From Methanocaldococcus infernus ME (GTDB taxonomy: Archaea; AGJL01; Methanococci; Methanococcales; Methanocaldococcaceae): a stretch of 64,000 nucleotides of DNA. The position numbers and the translations under genes were made by a program. The notes under the pieces were generated by a model. That model was given only the letters and a program-made list of their open reading frames with translations, did not search any database and was not told the origin of the DNA. Numbering within the stretch: the first letter of the stretch is position 1; each line of letters begins with the position of its first letter. The stretch spans positions 372,001 through 436,000 of the forward strand of contig NC_014122.1 in NCBI RefSeq assembly GCF_000092305.1, in the 5' to 3' direction. Shown here in pieces: positions 29,043 through 39,670 of this stretch.

Positions 29043-31073
29043 GTGAGACCTGCAAGAATGAAAAAGGTTAAGTTGGTGGTATTGGATGAATATGCTGACA
29101 ATGTTATAAGGGAACTACATGAATCTGGGTTAAGTGAAATTTGTAGTGTTTCTGAAAAATTGGAAAATCCTGAATGGAGGTTACTGTTAAGCCCTTCACA
29201 CCCTGCAGGTTATTTAAAAGATGTCACCTCCTTAATGCTAAAGGTTAGTAAAATCTTAGACCTTTTCAATACAGTAAACCCTAAGGAGGGTAGTATAAAA
29301 GAGTTTTTAAATCCTGAGCCTCCAAAGAAGAGGACACTAAATTTAAAGACTCATGAGGAAGTTATTGGCTATGTTAAAGACATTGTTAGCAAGGTTGAGG
29401 GTGAGGTTGAACCTCTTGCTAATAAGTTGAATGAGTTGGAAAATAAAGAGAGTAGGCTAATTCAACTAAAAGAGCAAATCTCTTATTTATTAAGCTTTGA
29501 GTTTGATTTAAAATACTTAGGTTATGGAAAATATGTCTTTATAGGCTGTGGTAGTGTTTTAAAGGAAAATGTTGAAGAAATTATAAATAACTTAGATAAG
29601 GTTGCTGATGGCTACATAGAGGTTTATGTTGGAAAAGAGTTTGAGAAGGAGAAGAAGGTTAAGGTTCCTATCTTAGTTATCACTTTAGTGGAGAAGTTAG
29701 ATAAGGTTTTAGCTGAACTAAGAAAGTATGAGTTTGAGAGATACAATATAGAGGGAGTTGAAGGTTATCCAAAGGAAGTTATTAGTAAAATAGAGAGAGA
29801 GTTGGAAGAGATAAAGAGAGAGAAAGAGAATATAGTTAATAAGTTAAAAGAGCTATCAAAGAAGTGGGAAGAAGATCTCTTAGTTTGCTATGAACTCTTA
29901 GAAATTGAAAAGGAGAGAGGAGAGGTTTATACAAACTTCGGAAAGACTTTAAGAACTTACTATATAGAGCTTTGGACTCCTAAGATGTATGTTGATAAGG
30001 TTAAAGAAATTGTGGAAAGAGCTTCTAATGGTTACTCTGAGATATCTGTTGAAGACCCAGATGAGCCAGAGGAGAAGATTCCTGTCATGTTAAACAATCC
30101 AAAGCCAATAAAGCCATTTGAGATGCTCACTGAGATGTATGCAGTTCCAAAGTATAATGAGGTTGACCCAACCCTATTAATAGTTCCTGGCTTCCTACTG
30201 TTCTATGGAATTATGCTAACTGATGCTATCTATGGATTGGCTTTAACCTTAATTGGCTTATGGATGTACAAAAAGTTAGGAAAGGTTAGTGAGGGAGCTA
30301 AGAACTTAGGTTACATCTTAACCTTAGCAGGGATTTCAACAGTTATTATGGGAATTATAACAGGAGGTTACTTAGGAGACTTCTTAGATAAGTTCTTAGG
30401 AATCAATGTTTATGACTTAGGCTTAGCTATCATAAACCCATTAGGAGAGAGTAAGTTCTTTGAAAATGGTCCAATAGTTATTTTAGGCTTCTCCATCATT
30501 GTAGGTTTAATTCATTTACTCATTGGATTACTAATAGGGTTCAAAGAGAACTTAAAAAAGAGCTTTGGAGAGGCCTTTATAAACCAAGGAATCTGGATTC
30601 TCTTAATATTGTCAATCTTTGTAGGAGTTCCTATTTATATGATGGGGAATATTTTAGGCCTTTATATAATAGGAGCCTTTGTAGTCTTAGCCATCTTGGT
30701 TAGCATGTACAAAGGATTTAAATCTGGAGGAATTATGGAAGCTATCTTAGGAGCTATGGATATAACAGCATTCTTAGGGAATGTTTTGTCTTATGCAAGG
30801 CTTTTAGCTCTCTGTTTGGCTACTGGAGGTTTAGCAATGGCTGTTAATATTATGGCTAAGATTGTTGGAGAGTCAATCCCAATTATTGGAGTGATATTAG
30901 CAATAATTATATTAGTTGGAGGGCACATCTTTAACTTTGTCATGAATGGGTTAGGAGCCTTTATACACTCTCTAAGGTTACACTATGTTGAATTCTTCTC
31001 CCAATTCTATGAAGGTGGAGGGAAGAAGTTCTCTCCATTTAAGGCTAAGAGAGAATATACAGCAGTACAATAA
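29043..31073 (+). CDS. atpI: A-type ATP synthase subunit I (a subunit)
   Basis: Membrane stator subunit of 676 residues. The cytoplasmic N-terminal half is about 1-370, with long helices at 110-290 that contact the H/E stalks. The C-terminal half has about eight transmembrane helices forming the ion half-channels, including 'LSYARLLALCLATGGLAMAV' with the essential arginine. The GTG start at 29043 has GGTGAT five bases upstream, and an ATG five codons later is the alternative. Confidence 0.94.
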   Translation: MRPARMKKVKLVVLDEYADNVIRELHESGLSEICSVSEKLENPEWRLLLSPSHPAGYLKDVTSLMLKVSKILDLFNTVNPKEGSIKEFLNPEPPKKRTLNLKTHEEVIGYVKDIVSKVEGEVEPLANKLNELENKESRLIQLKEQISYLLSFEFDLKYLGYGKYVFIGCGSVLKENVEEIINNLDKVADGYIEVYVGKEFEKEKKVKVPILVITLVEKLDKVLAELRKYEFERYNIEGVEGYPKEVISKIERELEEIKREKENIVNKLKELSKKWEEDLLVCYELLEIEKERGEVYTNFGKTLRTYYIELWTPKMYVDKVKEIVERASNGYSEISVEDPDEPEEKIPVMLNNPKPIKPFEMLTEMYAVPKYNEVDPTLLIVPGFLLFYGIMLTDAIYGLALTLIGLWMYKKLGKVSEGAKNLGYILTLAGISTVIMGIITGGYLGDFLDKFLGINVYDLGLAIINPLGESKFFENGPIVILGFSIIVGLIHLLIGLLIGFKENLKKSFGEAFINQGIWILLILSIFVGVPIYMMGNILGLYIIGAFVVLAILVSMYKGFKSGGIMEAILGAMDITAFLGNVLSYARLLALCLATGGLAMAVNIMAKIVGESIPIIGVILAIIILVGGHIFNFVMNGLGAFIHSLRLHYVEFFSQFYEGGGKKFSPFKAKREYTAVQ

Positions 31074-31091
31074 AAAATGAGGTGATTGAAG

Positions 31092-31745
31092 ATGGATCCA
31101 TTACTATTAGGAGCAATTGGAGCAGGTTTAGCTGTTGGTTTAGCTGGTTTAGGTTCTGGAATTGGAGCGGGAATTACAGGAGCAAGTGGAGCAGGAGTTA
31201 TAGCTGAAGATCCTAACAAGTTTGGTACAGCCATAGTTTTCCAAGCATTACCACAGACACAGGGTTTATATGGTTTCTTAATAGCTATCCTTATTCTCTT
31301 TGTCTTCAAAACAGCTCCTGCCTGGGCAATGTTTGGAGCAGGTTTAGCTGTTGGTTTAGCTGGTTTATCAGCTATAGGACAGGGAATAGCTTCAGCAGCT
31401 GGTTTAGGGGCTGTAGCTGAAGACAATGAAATGTTTGGTAAGGCTATGGTTTTCTCTGTCCTTCCAGAGACACAGGCAATTTATGGTTTATTAGTAGCTA
31501 TCCTCTTACTTGTTGGAGTCTTTGCAGGAGCTGGAGCTAAGGATGTAGCTGCTTTAGGTGCAGGGTTTGCAGTTGGTTTTGCTGGTTTATCTGGAATAGG
31601 ACAGGGGATTACTGCAGCTGGAGCTATTGGAGCAACTGCAAGGGATCCTGAGGCTATGGGTAAAGGTTTAGTCTTAGCTGTCATGCCAGAAACCTTTGCT
31701 ATCTTTGGTCTCTTAATTGCTATCTTAATTATGCTCATGGTCTAA
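31092..31745 (+). CDS. atpK: A-type ATP synthase proteolipid subunit K, triplicated hairpin
   Basis: Rotor-ring subunit of 217 residues made of three fused hairpins (six transmembrane helices), about 72 residues each. The ion-binding carboxylate is E126 in hairpin 2 (LPETQ) and E200 in hairpin 3 (MPETF), but Q55 in hairpin 1 (LPQTQ). This matches the M. jannaschii proteolipid, with two functional carboxylates per three hairpins. Hairpins 2 and 3 also have a glutamine in their first helix (Q97, Q171 in GIGQGI), which hairpin 1 lacks. ATG 31092 has GGTGAT five bases upstream. Confidence 0.95.
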   Translation: MDPLLLGAIGAGLAVGLAGLGSGIGAGITGASGAGVIAEDPNKFGTAIVFQALPQTQGLYGFLIAILILFVFKTAPAWAMFGAGLAVGLAGLSAIGQGIASAAGLGAVAEDNEMFGKAMVFSVLPETQAIYGLLVAILLLVGVFAGAGAKDVAALGAGFAVGFAGLSGIGQGITAAGAIGATARDPEAMGKGLVLAVMPETFAIFGLLIAILIMLMV

Positions 31746-31771
31746 TCAATTAAATTTTTTTGGTGATATCT

Positions 31772-32383
31772 GTGGGAATTGAGAAGATAAAGGAGAAGAT
31801 ATTAGAAGATGCTAACTTAGAGGCTAAAAAAATTATAGGGGAAGCTGAAAAGGAAAAGGAAGAGATATTAAATAAGGCTAAAGAAGAAGCTGAAAAGAGA
31901 AAAAATGAAATTTTAAAGAAGGGAGAAAAAGAGGCTGAGATTCTTTATAATAGTATTATAGCAGAAGCTAAGTTACAGGCAAGGAGAGAGATCTTAGAGG
32001 TTAAGGAGAGAATTATTGAGAAGGCTATTCAGAAGTTAAGGGAAGACTTAGCCAAGTTACCAGATGAGCCTGAGTATATGGATAAGTTGTTAAAGTTAAT
32101 TAAAGAAGGAGCTATCTCCTTAGGAGGAGGAGAAATATTTGTTAATTTAAATAAGAGAGATTATGAGAGGTTAGAGGAAGAGGCTCTATGGAAGTTGGAG
32201 AAGGAAGTTGAGCTAAAAACTAATAAAGTTACAGTCCTTAAGAAGGGAGAGGTTGTAGATATCTTAGGGGGCTGTATCCTAAATAGTGGAGATAAAACTA
32301 AGTTATTAGATAACAGCTTAGAGGCAATATTTGAGAGATCTCTACCAAAGATAAGAATTAAGGTGACTGAGAAGTTGTTTTAA
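31772..32383 (+). CDS. atpE: A-type ATP synthase subunit E
   Basis: Peripheral stalk subunit of about 203 residues. The N-terminal coiled coil (about 1-90, rich in Glu, Lys and Ala) pairs with subunit H, and the globular C-terminal domain docks on top of the A3B3 head. The start is set at GTG 31772, since GGTGAT sits four bases upstream; the TTG at 31760 overlaps that site. Confidence 0.92.
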   Translation: MGIEKIKEKILEDANLEAKKIIGEAEKEKEEILNKAKEEAEKRKNEILKKGEKEAEILYNSIIAEAKLQARREILEVKERIIEKAIQKLREDLAKLPDEPEYMDKLLKLIKEGAISLGGGEIFVNLNKRDYERLEEEALWKLEKEVELKTNKVTVLKKGEVVDILGGCILNSGDKTKLLDNSLEAIFERSLPKIRIKVTEKLF

Positions 32384-32394
32384 GGTGAGAAAAC

Positions 32395-33540
32395 ATGGAT
32401 ATTAGTTTATTAAACACTTTAAAAGACTTGTTAAACTTTGTTGATAATCCTTTTTTGCTTCTCATTGTTGCCTCTGCTGTTATCATCATTTTAGTGGTTA
32501 TTGTCTGGATAACAAAGATGGTTATTGATCTTGCCCCCTATGCCTATGTGAATGCAAGAGTAAGGAGTAGAGAGGGGAAGTTATTAGATAAGAGTAAGAT
32601 CTCTGAACTCTTAGAGGCTGGATCCTTAGAAGAGATCTTAGGACTTTTAGGAGACACTGAATATAGTAAATATCTAAGTGATATTAAGGATGAGATAGAC
32701 TTAGAAAAGGCTTTAAACCAATATTTAGCTGAAACTTATGAATTTCTCTACAACATTTCCCCAGAGAAGGCTAAAAAAGTTTTAAAGATAATGATGATAA
32801 AGTTTGACATAAAAAATATAAAAACCTTAATTAGGGCTAAGAAACTTGGCTTATCTCCAGAGGAGACTTTAAAATTATTAGTGCCAATTGGAACCTTATC
32901 AAAGAAGCTTAAAGAACTCTCTGAAATGGAGAGTGTTGAGGAAATAATAAGAGGTTTAGAGGGAACTGAATACTTTAAAATCTTACAGAATGCTTCCAAC
33001 ACTAAAGAGATGGAGCTTTTATTAGATAAATATTACTTAGAGCTTTTAAGAAATGCCTTAATGACTGAAGGGAAAGAGGAAGATATCTTTAAAGAGTTCT
33101 TTGGAACCTTAATAGATGTTGAGTTATTGAAAGTGTTGTTAAGGGCTAAGGTTGATAATATAAGTGCTGAAGAGCTTTCAAAGTACTTAACCTCTGGTTA
33201 TGAATTACCTGAGTGGAAGTTAAAAGAGCTTGCTGGAGCTGAAGGAATAGAGGGAGTTATAGGAGGTTTAGAAGGAACCTCTTACTATCAGATACTTTCA
33301 GATGCCTTAGATGAGTATCAGAGGACAAAGTCTATTTATGTCTTTGAGAAGGTTCTTGATAAGTTAATCTTAGAGAAAGGTAGAGCTCTCTCACTGAGAA
33401 AGCCTTTTGGTGTAGGGCCAATTATAGGCTTAATTGTTGGGAAAGAGTTGGAGATAAAGAACTTAAAAATTATAATTAAAGGGAAGTTAGAGAATTTGAA
33501 AGCTGAAGAAATTAGATCCTTGTTAGTTCAGGTGAAGTAG
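32395..33540 (+). CDS. atpC: A-type ATP synthase subunit C
   Basis: Central-stalk socket subunit (V-ATPase subunit d homologue) of 381 residues, linking the K ring to the rotor. It is mainly helical with the repeating 'LEGTEYFKIL'/'LEGTSYYQIL' pattern of the family. A hydrophobic segment near residues 20-45 is odd for a soluble subunit and could be an N-terminal membrane anchor. ATG 32395 follows GGTGAGAAAAC; the gene lies 11 bp after atpE. Confidence 0.92.
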   Translation: MDISLLNTLKDLLNFVDNPFLLLIVASAVIIILVVIVWITKMVIDLAPYAYVNARVRSREGKLLDKSKISELLEAGSLEEILGLLGDTEYSKYLSDIKDEIDLEKALNQYLAETYEFLYNISPEKAKKVLKIMMIKFDIKNIKTLIRAKKLGLSPEETLKLLVPIGTLSKKLKELSEMESVEEIIRGLEGTEYFKILQNASNTKEMELLLDKYYLELLRNALMTEGKEEDIFKEFFGTLIDVELLKVLLRAKVDNISAEELSKYLTSGYELPEWKLKELAGAEGIEGVIGGLEGTSYYQILSDALDEYQRTKSIYVFEKVLDKLILEKGRALSLRKPFGVGPIIGLIVGKELEIKNLKIIIKGKLENLKAEEIRSLLVQVK

Positions 33541-33541
33541 A

Positions 33542-33835
33542 ATGAGAATAGGGGTTATTGGTGATAGAGAAACAGCCATAGGCTTTAGATTGGCTGGACT
33601 TAAGGATGTCTATGAAGTTAAAGATAAAGAAGATGCTATAAAAGCTTTAAAAACTTTGGCTGAAAATAAAGATATAGCATTTATAATTATAACAGAGAGG
33701 TTAGCTGAAGAGATAAGAGAAAACATGAAAAATATAAATAAAGTTATTGTAGAAATTCCTGACAAAAATGGAAAATTGGCAAGAGAGGATCCAATAAAAG
33801 AGCTTATAAGAAAGGCTGTTGGTGTTGCTAAATAA
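33542..33835 (+). CDS. atpF: A-type ATP synthase subunit F
   Basis: Small (97 residue) central-rotor subunit with the Rossmann-like start 'MRIGVIGDRETAIGFRLAGL' and a C-terminal helix that regulates ATP hydrolysis. ATG 33542 is placed 1 bp after the atpC stop, with GGTGAAG upstream in the atpC end. Confidence 0.93.
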   Translation: MRIGVIGDRETAIGFRLAGLKDVYEVKDKEDAIKALKTLAENKDIAFIIITERLAEEIRENMKNINKVIVEIPDKNGKLAREDPIKELIRKAVGVAK

Positions 33836-33856
33836 AAAATCTTTAAGGTGAAGGTA

Positions 33857-35626
33857 ATGGCTGGTAAGATTGTTAAAATAGCTGGGCCTGTTGTAGTTGC
33901 TGAAGGAATGAAAGGTTCTCAGATGTATGAAGTTGTTAAGGTTGGAGAAGAGAAATTAACAGGAGAAATTATTCAATTACATGGAGATAGAGCAGTTATT
34001 CAGGTTTATGAAGAAACTACTGGGGTTAAACCAGGAGAGCCAGTTATTGGGACAGGTTCACCTTTATCTGTAGAGTTAGGGCCAGGGATGTTAAGAGCTA
34101 TGTATGATGGTATTCAGAGACCATTAACAGCTATTGAAGAGAAGACTGGCTCAATCTTCATCCCAAGAGGAGTAGATGTTCCAGCACTTCCAAGAGAGAT
34201 AAAATGGGAGTTTAAACCTGTTGTCAATGAAGGAGATTTAGTAGAGGGTGGAGATGTTATAGGTTTAGTTGATGAAACTCCTTCTATAACACATAAAATA
34301 ATGGTTCCATTTGGAATTAAGGGGAAAATTGTTGAGATAAAAGAGGGGAAATTTACTGTTGAGGAAACTGTTGCCACTGTTGAGTTAGAGAATGGAGAAA
34401 CAAGAGAAATAAAGATGATGCAAAAGTGGCCAGTTAGAAAGGGTAGACCTTACAGAGAAAAGTTACCTCCAAAGATTCCTTTAATCACTGGGCAAAGAGT
34501 TGAAGATACTTTCTTCACCTTAGCCAAGGGGGGAACTGCAGCTATTCCAGGACCATTTGGAAGTGGGAAAACAGTAACTCAGCATCAGTTAGCTAAGTGG
34601 AGTGACGCTGACGTTGTTGTCTATATAGGTTGTGGAGAAAGAGGAAATGAGATGACTGAAGTTATTGAGGAGTTCCCACACTTAGAGGATATAAGAACTG
34701 GAAACAAGTTGATGGATAGGACAGTTTTGATAGCTAACACTTCAAATATGCCAGTTGCTGCAAGGGAAGCATCTGTCTATACAGGGGTAACTATAGCTGA
34801 ATACTTCAGAGATATGGGTTATGGGGTTTTATTAACAGCTGACTCAACATCAAGATGGGCAGAGGCAATGAGAGAGATCTCTGGAAGATTGGAAGAGATG
34901 CCAGGGGAAGAAGGATATCCAGCTTACTTAGCTTCAAGATTAGCTCAATTTTATGAAAGAGCTGGTAGAGTTGTTACCTTAGGTAAGGATGAGAATAAGA
35001 AAGATAAGATAGGCTTCGTCTGTATCGTCGGAGCTGTCTCTCCACCAGGTGGAGACTTCTCAGAGCCAGTTACTTCAAACACACTGAGAATAGTTAAGGT
35101 GTTCTGGGCTTTAGATGCTAACTTAGCAAGAAGAAGACACTTCCCAGCAATTAACTGGCTTATGAGTTACTCCCTCTATATTGATGAGGTTACAGACTGG
35201 TGGCATAAGAATACTGGGCCAGACTGGAGAATGCTGAGAGATACAGCTATGAACTTACTACAGAAAGAGGCTGAACTCCAAGAGATTGTTCAATTAGTTG
35301 GGCCTGATGCCTTGCCAGATAGGGAGAGAGTTATCTTAGAAGTTGCAAGAATGTTAAGAGAAGACTTTTTACAGCAGGATGCCTTTGATGATGTAGATAC
35401 TTACTGCCCACCAATGAAGCAGTATTTAATGTTGAAAATTATTATGACCTTCTATGAAGAGGCTTTAAAGGCTGTGGAGAGAGGAGTAGAGCCAAGTAAG
35501 ATATTAAAGGTTTCAGTTAAGCAAGACATTGCAAGAATGAAGTATATGCCTCATGATGAATTCATTAATGTTAAATCCAAGGAAATTTTAGAGAAAATTA
35601 AAAAAGAGCTTTCCTCCTTAACATAA
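33857..35626 (+). CDS. atpA: A-type ATP synthase catalytic subunit A
   Basis: Catalytic ATPase subunit of 589 residues. The P-loop GPFGSGKT and the A-type non-homologous insertion before it (about 110-185) are visible, followed by '[14 protein letters not shown]'. There is no intein. The start is set at ATG 33857 ([14 protein letters not shown]), five bases after GGTGA; the GTG at 33848 lies inside that site. Two short stretches (around 34604-34616 and 35014-35033) carry several CpG, unusual for the window. Confidence 0.97.
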   Translation: MAGKIVKIAGPVVVAEGMKGSQMYEVVKVGEEKLTGEIIQLHGDRAVIQVYEETTGVKPGEPVIGTGSPLSVELGPGMLRAMYDGIQRPLTAIEEKTGSIFIPRGVDVPALPREIKWEFKPVVNEGDLVEGGDVIGLVDETPSITHKIMVPFGIKGKIVEIKEGKFTVEETVATVELENGETREIKMMQKWPVRKGRPYREKLPPKIPLITGQRVEDTFFTLAKGGTAAIPGPFGSGKTVTQHQLAKWSDADVVVYIGCGERGNEMTEVIEEFPHLEDIRTGNKLMDRTVLIANTSNMPVAAREASVYTGVTIAEYFRDMGYGVLLTADSTSRWAEAMREISGRLEEMPGEEGYPAYLASRLAQFYERAGRVVTLGKDENKKDKIGFVCIVGAVSPPGGDFSEPVTSNTLRIVKVFWALDANLARRRHFPAINWLMSYSLYIDEVTDWWHKNTGPDWRMLRDTAMNLLQKEAELQEIVQLVGPDALPDRERVILEVARMLREDFLQQDAFDDVDTYCPPMKQYLMLKIIMTFYEEALKAVERGVEPSKILKVSVKQDIARMKYMPHDEFINVKSKEILEKIKKELSSLT

Positions 35627-35649
35627 AAAACTTTTTAGGGTGAGATTTT

Positions 35650-37044
35650 ATGGCATCAGCAGCTATAGAGTATAGCTCAATTAAAAGTATAGCTGGGCCT
35701 TTATTGATAGTTGAAGGAGTTGAAGGAGCTGCTTATGGAGAGATAGTTGAGATCATCTGTCCAGATGGAGAGAAGAGAATGGGTCAAGTTTTAGAGGCAA
35801 GAGAAGGTTTAGCTGTAGTTCAGGTTTTTGAGGGGACAACTGGGTTAAATGTTGATAAAACAAGAGTTAGATTTACAGGAAAGACTGCTAAGATAGGAGT
35901 CTCTACTGAAATGTTAGGAAGAATCTTCAATGGTAGAGGACAGCCAATAGATGGGGGGCCAGAGATAGTTCCAGAGATGGAGTTAGATATTAATGGCTAT
36001 CCACTAAACCCTGTTTCAAGAAAGTACCCAAGTGACTTTATACAAACTGGAATCTCTACAATTGATGGGATGAACACATTAGTTAGAGGGCAAAAGCTTC
36101 CAATCTTCTCAGGGTCTGGTTTGCCACACAACCAGTTAGCTGTCCAAATTGCAAGACAGGCAAAGGTTAGAGGAGAAGGGGAAAAGTTCGCTGTCGTCTT
36201 TGCAGCTATGGGGATTACAGCTGAAGAGGCTAACTTCTTCATGGAAGAGTTTAGAAGAACAGGAGCTTTAGAGAAGGCTGTTGTCTTCATCAACTTAGCT
36301 AACGACCCAGCAATTGAAAGAATCTTAACTCCAAGAATGGCTTTAACTGTTGCTGAATACTTGGCATTTGAGAAGGACATGCATGTCTTAGTTATCTTAA
36401 CTGACATGACTAACTACTGTGAAGCTTTAAGGGAAATCTCAGCAGCAAGAAATGAGGTTCCTGGAAGAAGAGGATATCCTGGTTATATGTATACTGACTT
36501 AGCTACTATCTATGAAAGAGCTGGAAGGGTTAAAGGAAAGGTTGGAACAATAACACAAATTCCTATCTTAACCATGCCAGATGATGATATAACCCACCCA
36601 ATCCCAGACTTAACTGGTTATATTACAGAGGGACAGATAGTTCTATCAAGAGAGTTACATAGAAAAGGAATTTACCCACCTATTGATGTCCTTCCATCCC
36701 TATCAAGATTGGCTGGAAGTGGTCAAGGGCCTGGAAAGACAAGAGAGGATCATAAAAAAGTTGTTAACCAAGCCTATGCTGCCTATGCAGAGGGTAGAAG
36801 TTTAAGAGACTTGGTTGCTGTTGTTGGGGAAGAGGCTTTAACTGAGAGAGATAGAGCTTACCTAAAGTTTGCTGATGAGTTTGAGAAGAGGTTTGTCAAC
36901 CAAGGAAAGGATGAGGAGAGAAGTATAGAAGAAACTCTTGACTTACTCTGGGAGTTATTAGCCATACTACCAGAAGAAGAGTTGAAGAGAGTTGATAAGG
37001 AATTAATTATGAAGTATCACCCAAAATACAGAAAGAAGAGTTAA
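35650..37044 (+). CDS. atpB: A-type ATP synthase subunit B
   Basis: Non-catalytic nucleotide-binding subunit of 464 residues that alternates with subunit A in the head. The P-loop is degenerate ([12 protein letters not shown]), as usual for B. ATG 35650 follows GGGTGAGATTTT. It is the last gene of the cluster: subunit D is not encoded next to it, and a convergent gene overlaps its end by 4 bp. Confidence 0.97.
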   Translation: MASAAIEYSSIKSIAGPLLIVEGVEGAAYGEIVEIICPDGEKRMGQVLEAREGLAVVQVFEGTTGLNVDKTRVRFTGKTAKIGVSTEMLGRIFNGRGQPIDGGPEIVPEMELDINGYPLNPVSRKYPSDFIQTGISTIDGMNTLVRGQKLPIFSGSGLPHNQLAVQIARQAKVRGEGEKFAVVFAAMGITAEEANFFMEEFRRTGALEKAVVFINLANDPAIERILTPRMALTVAEYLAFEKDMHVLVILTDMTNYCEALREISAARNEVPGRRGYPGYMYTDLATIYERAGRVKGKVGTITQIPILTMPDDDITHPIPDLTGYITEGQIVLSRELHRKGIYPPIDVLPSLSRLAGSGQGPGKTREDHKKVVNQAYAAYAEGRSLRDLVAVVGEEALTERDRAYLKFADEFEKRFVNQGKDEERSIEETLDLLWELLAILPEEELKRVDKELIMKYHPKYRKKS

Positions 37045-38645
37045 AGCTCTTTCCCCATATAAGCTCCAACTCTTTTATACCCCAACTTTCTGTAATATTC
37101 CCTAACCCCTATTCCACTTGTGACCAATATCTTCTTTTTCCCAAACTCTTCCTTAGCTATTCTCTCAGCTTCTTTCATCAACATCCTTCCATATCCCATA
37201 TGTTGCCAGCTAACCTCTTTTATATCTCTTGTTAAAGCCTTTTCCCATCCAAAAACATGTAGCTGTCTAACTAACATAGTTTTATCATCAATCTCTTTCC
37301 TAAATGGTTTATATGGATCTCTCAACCTTAAAAAGGCTATTAATATGTCATTTTTAACATCTTCAAAGGATAAGAAAATTTCAGTTCCTCCACTTGCCTC
37401 ATAATCTTCCCTAACCAACTTTATATGCTCAGGATCTGGTAAGATGCCTTTTTTGTAATAAACATGTCCTACCTCTCTACATCTTATACATCTACACCTT
37501 AACCCTTTTTTCTCCATATACTTATAAACAAGCTCTCCTAAGTTACTCTTCTTAACTCCATCAACTATAACAGTTGCAGGAATATCCCTCTGAATCCTTG
37601 AAGTTCTAACCCACTTAGGCATGATAGATTTAGCATAGCTGATAACTTCTATAGCCTCCTCTTCTCTGTAAGGTTTAAACTCTCCCCTCTTCCACATCTC
37701 ATAAAGCTCTGTCCCCTCTATAACTAAGCAAGGATAGATTTTAACCATGTCTGGCATAAAGTCAGGGTTCGTAAAGATTTCCTTAAACATCTTCTTGTCC
37801 ATCTCTATACTTGATCCTGGCATCCCTGGCATTAGATGATAAGAAACCTTTAACCCACTATCTTTTAAGAGTTGTGTAGCCTTTATAGTGTCTTCAACAC
37901 TATGCCCTCTCTTACATAGCTTTAATATTTCATTATAAATTGACTGAACCCCTAACTCAACTCTTGTAGCTCCCAACTTAAGCATCTGGTTTATCTCTTT
38001 CTCACTACAGTAGTCTGGCCTTGTCTCTATACAGAGGGCTACACATCTATGCTTAGCCGTCTCATTAATCTTCTGAGCCTCTTCTAAGCTTTTACTTTCC
38101 CTTTCATTCATTGCATCTAAGCATCTCTTTATAAACCAATCCTGATACTCTATTTCCCTTGCTGGAAAGGTTCCTCCCATGATGATGAGCTCAATTTTAT
38201 CAGTTGGATGCCCAACCTTTTCCAACTGCTCTATCCTTGCCCTTGTTTGTAAGTAAGGGTCAAAGTTAAACATCAAGCCCCTCATTGTTGCAGGCTCTCT
38301 TCCAGTATAACTCTGAGGAACATCTCCAAAGACACTATCTAAACCTCCAGGGCAAAAGATACATTTACCATGTGGACACTTAGCTGGGGATGTCATAACT
38401 GCAACAACAGCAACCCCTGAGATGGTTCTAACAGGCTTCTTTCTTAAAATTGGAATTAAAATTTTCTTCTCCTCTTCAGTTGCATACTTTAAAATTTCAG
38501 AGTTTGATGGATGCCCTATTCCAATTCTGTAAATTCTTAAACACTCACTTTTAATTTGCTCTATCCTTTTTTTGTCTAAGGTTTTTCCCTCTTTGTATTC
38601 TTTTAAAATTCTCTCTATGATACATCTCATTAGCTTCTCTTTCAT
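37041..38645 (-). CDS. elp3: Elongator protein 3 (tRNA U34 acetyltransferase)
   Basis: Radical SAM/acetyltransferase of 534 residues that makes 5-carboxymethyluridine at wobble position 34 of tRNA. The cluster cysteines are C90, C95 and C98 in [12 protein letters not shown]. The C-terminal GNAT domain (about 400-534) includes '[19 protein letters not shown]'. ATG 38645 follows GTGAG, and a TATA-like AAATATATAAAC on the minus strand lies about 25-35 bp upstream of it. The homologue in M. jannaschii is MJ1136. Confidence 0.95.
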   Translation of the reverse strand: MKEKLMRCIIERILKEYKEGKTLDKKRIEQIKSECLRIYRIGIGHPSNSEILKYATEEEKKILIPILRKKPVRTISGVAVVAVMTSPAKCPHGKCIFCPGGLDSVFGDVPQSYTGREPATMRGLMFNFDPYLQTRARIEQLEKVGHPTDKIELIIMGGTFPAREIEYQDWFIKRCLDAMNERESKSLEEAQKINETAKHRCVALCIETRPDYCSEKEINQMLKLGATRVELGVQSIYNEILKLCKRGHSVEDTIKATQLLKDSGLKVSYHLMPGMPGSSIEMDKKMFKEIFTNPDFMPDMVKIYPCLVIEGTELYEMWKRGEFKPYREEEAIEVISYAKSIMPKWVRTSRIQRDIPATVIVDGVKKSNLGELVYKYMEKKGLRCRCIRCREVGHVYYKKGILPDPEHIKLVREDYEASGGTEIFLSFEDVKNDILIAFLRLRDPYKPFRKEIDDKTMLVRQLHVFGWEKALTRDIKEVSWQHMGYGRMLMKEAERIAKEEFGKKKILVTSGIGVREYYRKLGYKRVGAYMGKEL

Positions 38646-38745
38646 GTTTGCTCACAATTTATTAGTTTATATATTTGGATAAAATAGAAAAATATGTTTT
38701 AAGTTGAAGTTAATAATTAAAAAAGAGATAAAATTATAAAAATTT

Positions 38746-39606
38746 TTAATTAATGTATGGAACCCTTATTTCTCTAAGTAAGAGTCTCTTAACATATCTC
38801 TTCTTGTATCCCTTTGAAGCTAACTTTATGCTGTTCTTAACATTCATTTCATTGTAGTAATTTCTTATCTCCAAGATTAAGTTCTTAACCTTACACTTCC
38901 TTAGCTCATTTAAAACCATCTTCCAGTTAATATTTCCCTCTCCTAAGGGTAAGTGGTTATCAACAAAACCAAAGTTGTCATGTAGATGGACATGCTCTAT
39001 ATATGGTCTTAGCATTTTAAAGTATTCTCTCATGCTCATTCCATACTTATTACACATTAGATAGGCATGACCAACATCTAAGGTTACTCCAATCTCATCA
39101 TCAAGTAAGCCAGAGAACTCATGGGGAAAGGCTCCAATTCTATTATCACAGAGGTTTTCAAGGACTATCTTAACAGAGTATTCATTTGCCAAGTTAATTA
39201 AAGACTTTAAAGCTCTTAGAGTATTTATATATGCCTTATGGTAAGAACCATTTATGTCTCCACCATGGATAACAACATACTTAATATTAAGTAATGAAGC
39301 TATTTTAAAGACATTCTCCATTATCTTTAAATCCCTCTCTCCCTTTCCAAGGTCTACACAAACACTATTTGGCTCATCAGATGTTGGAGAGTGGAGTGTG
39401 TATTTAACATTTAAAGTTGATAAATAGTCTATAGCTTCTCTATTAATCTCTCCATCCTTATCCAATAGAGGAATATCACTGAATCCAAGCTCTACACAAT
39501 TAACTTTTAGCTCATCTAAGCTAAAGCCTTTATTTGTTATCTCACTAACTAAGTATGAGCAGATCCCTATCATAGCCATCTCACAGATTTTGCTTTCAAG
39601 TTTCAT
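38746..39606 (-). CDS. Xylose isomerase-like TIM-barrel protein
   Basis: A 286-residue sugar-phosphate isomerase/epimerase or endonuclease IV-like barrel. Candidate metal ligands are H in VIHGGD, E in VLENL, D in TLDVGHAY, H in HVHLHDN and E in LILEIR. The family covers isomerases, epimerases and AP endonucleases, and sequence does not decide between them. The gene is divergent from the IPCT/DIPPS gene. Confidence 0.72.
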   Translation of the reverse strand: MKLESKICEMAMIGICSYLVSEITNKGFSLDELKVNCVELGFSDIPLLDKDGEINREAIDYLSTLNVKYTLHSPTSDEPNSVCVDLGKGERDLKIMENVFKIASLLNIKYVVIHGGDINGSYHKAYINTLRALKSLINLANEYSVKIVLENLCDNRIGAFPHEFSGLLDDEIGVTLDVGHAYLMCNKYGMSMREYFKMLRPYIEHVHLHDNFGFVDNHLPLGEGNINWKMVLNELRKCKVKNLILEIRNYYNEMNVKNSIKLASKGYKKRYVKRLLLREIRVPYIN

Positions 39607-39670
39607 ACTAAGAGTTAATTATATATAAACTTAACTATTGTTGAATATTAGTTCATAAAAGGTGAACTTT

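Noticed and set aside
31007-31738. Two open frames antisense to atpK
   Set aside because: Pro/Ala-rich shadows caused by the Gly/Ala repeats of the proteolipid; no start signals.
31092-31745. DNA repeat suggesting a tandem array
   Set aside because: The threefold repetition is the protein-level triplication of the proteolipid hairpin, not a mobile or CRISPR repeat.
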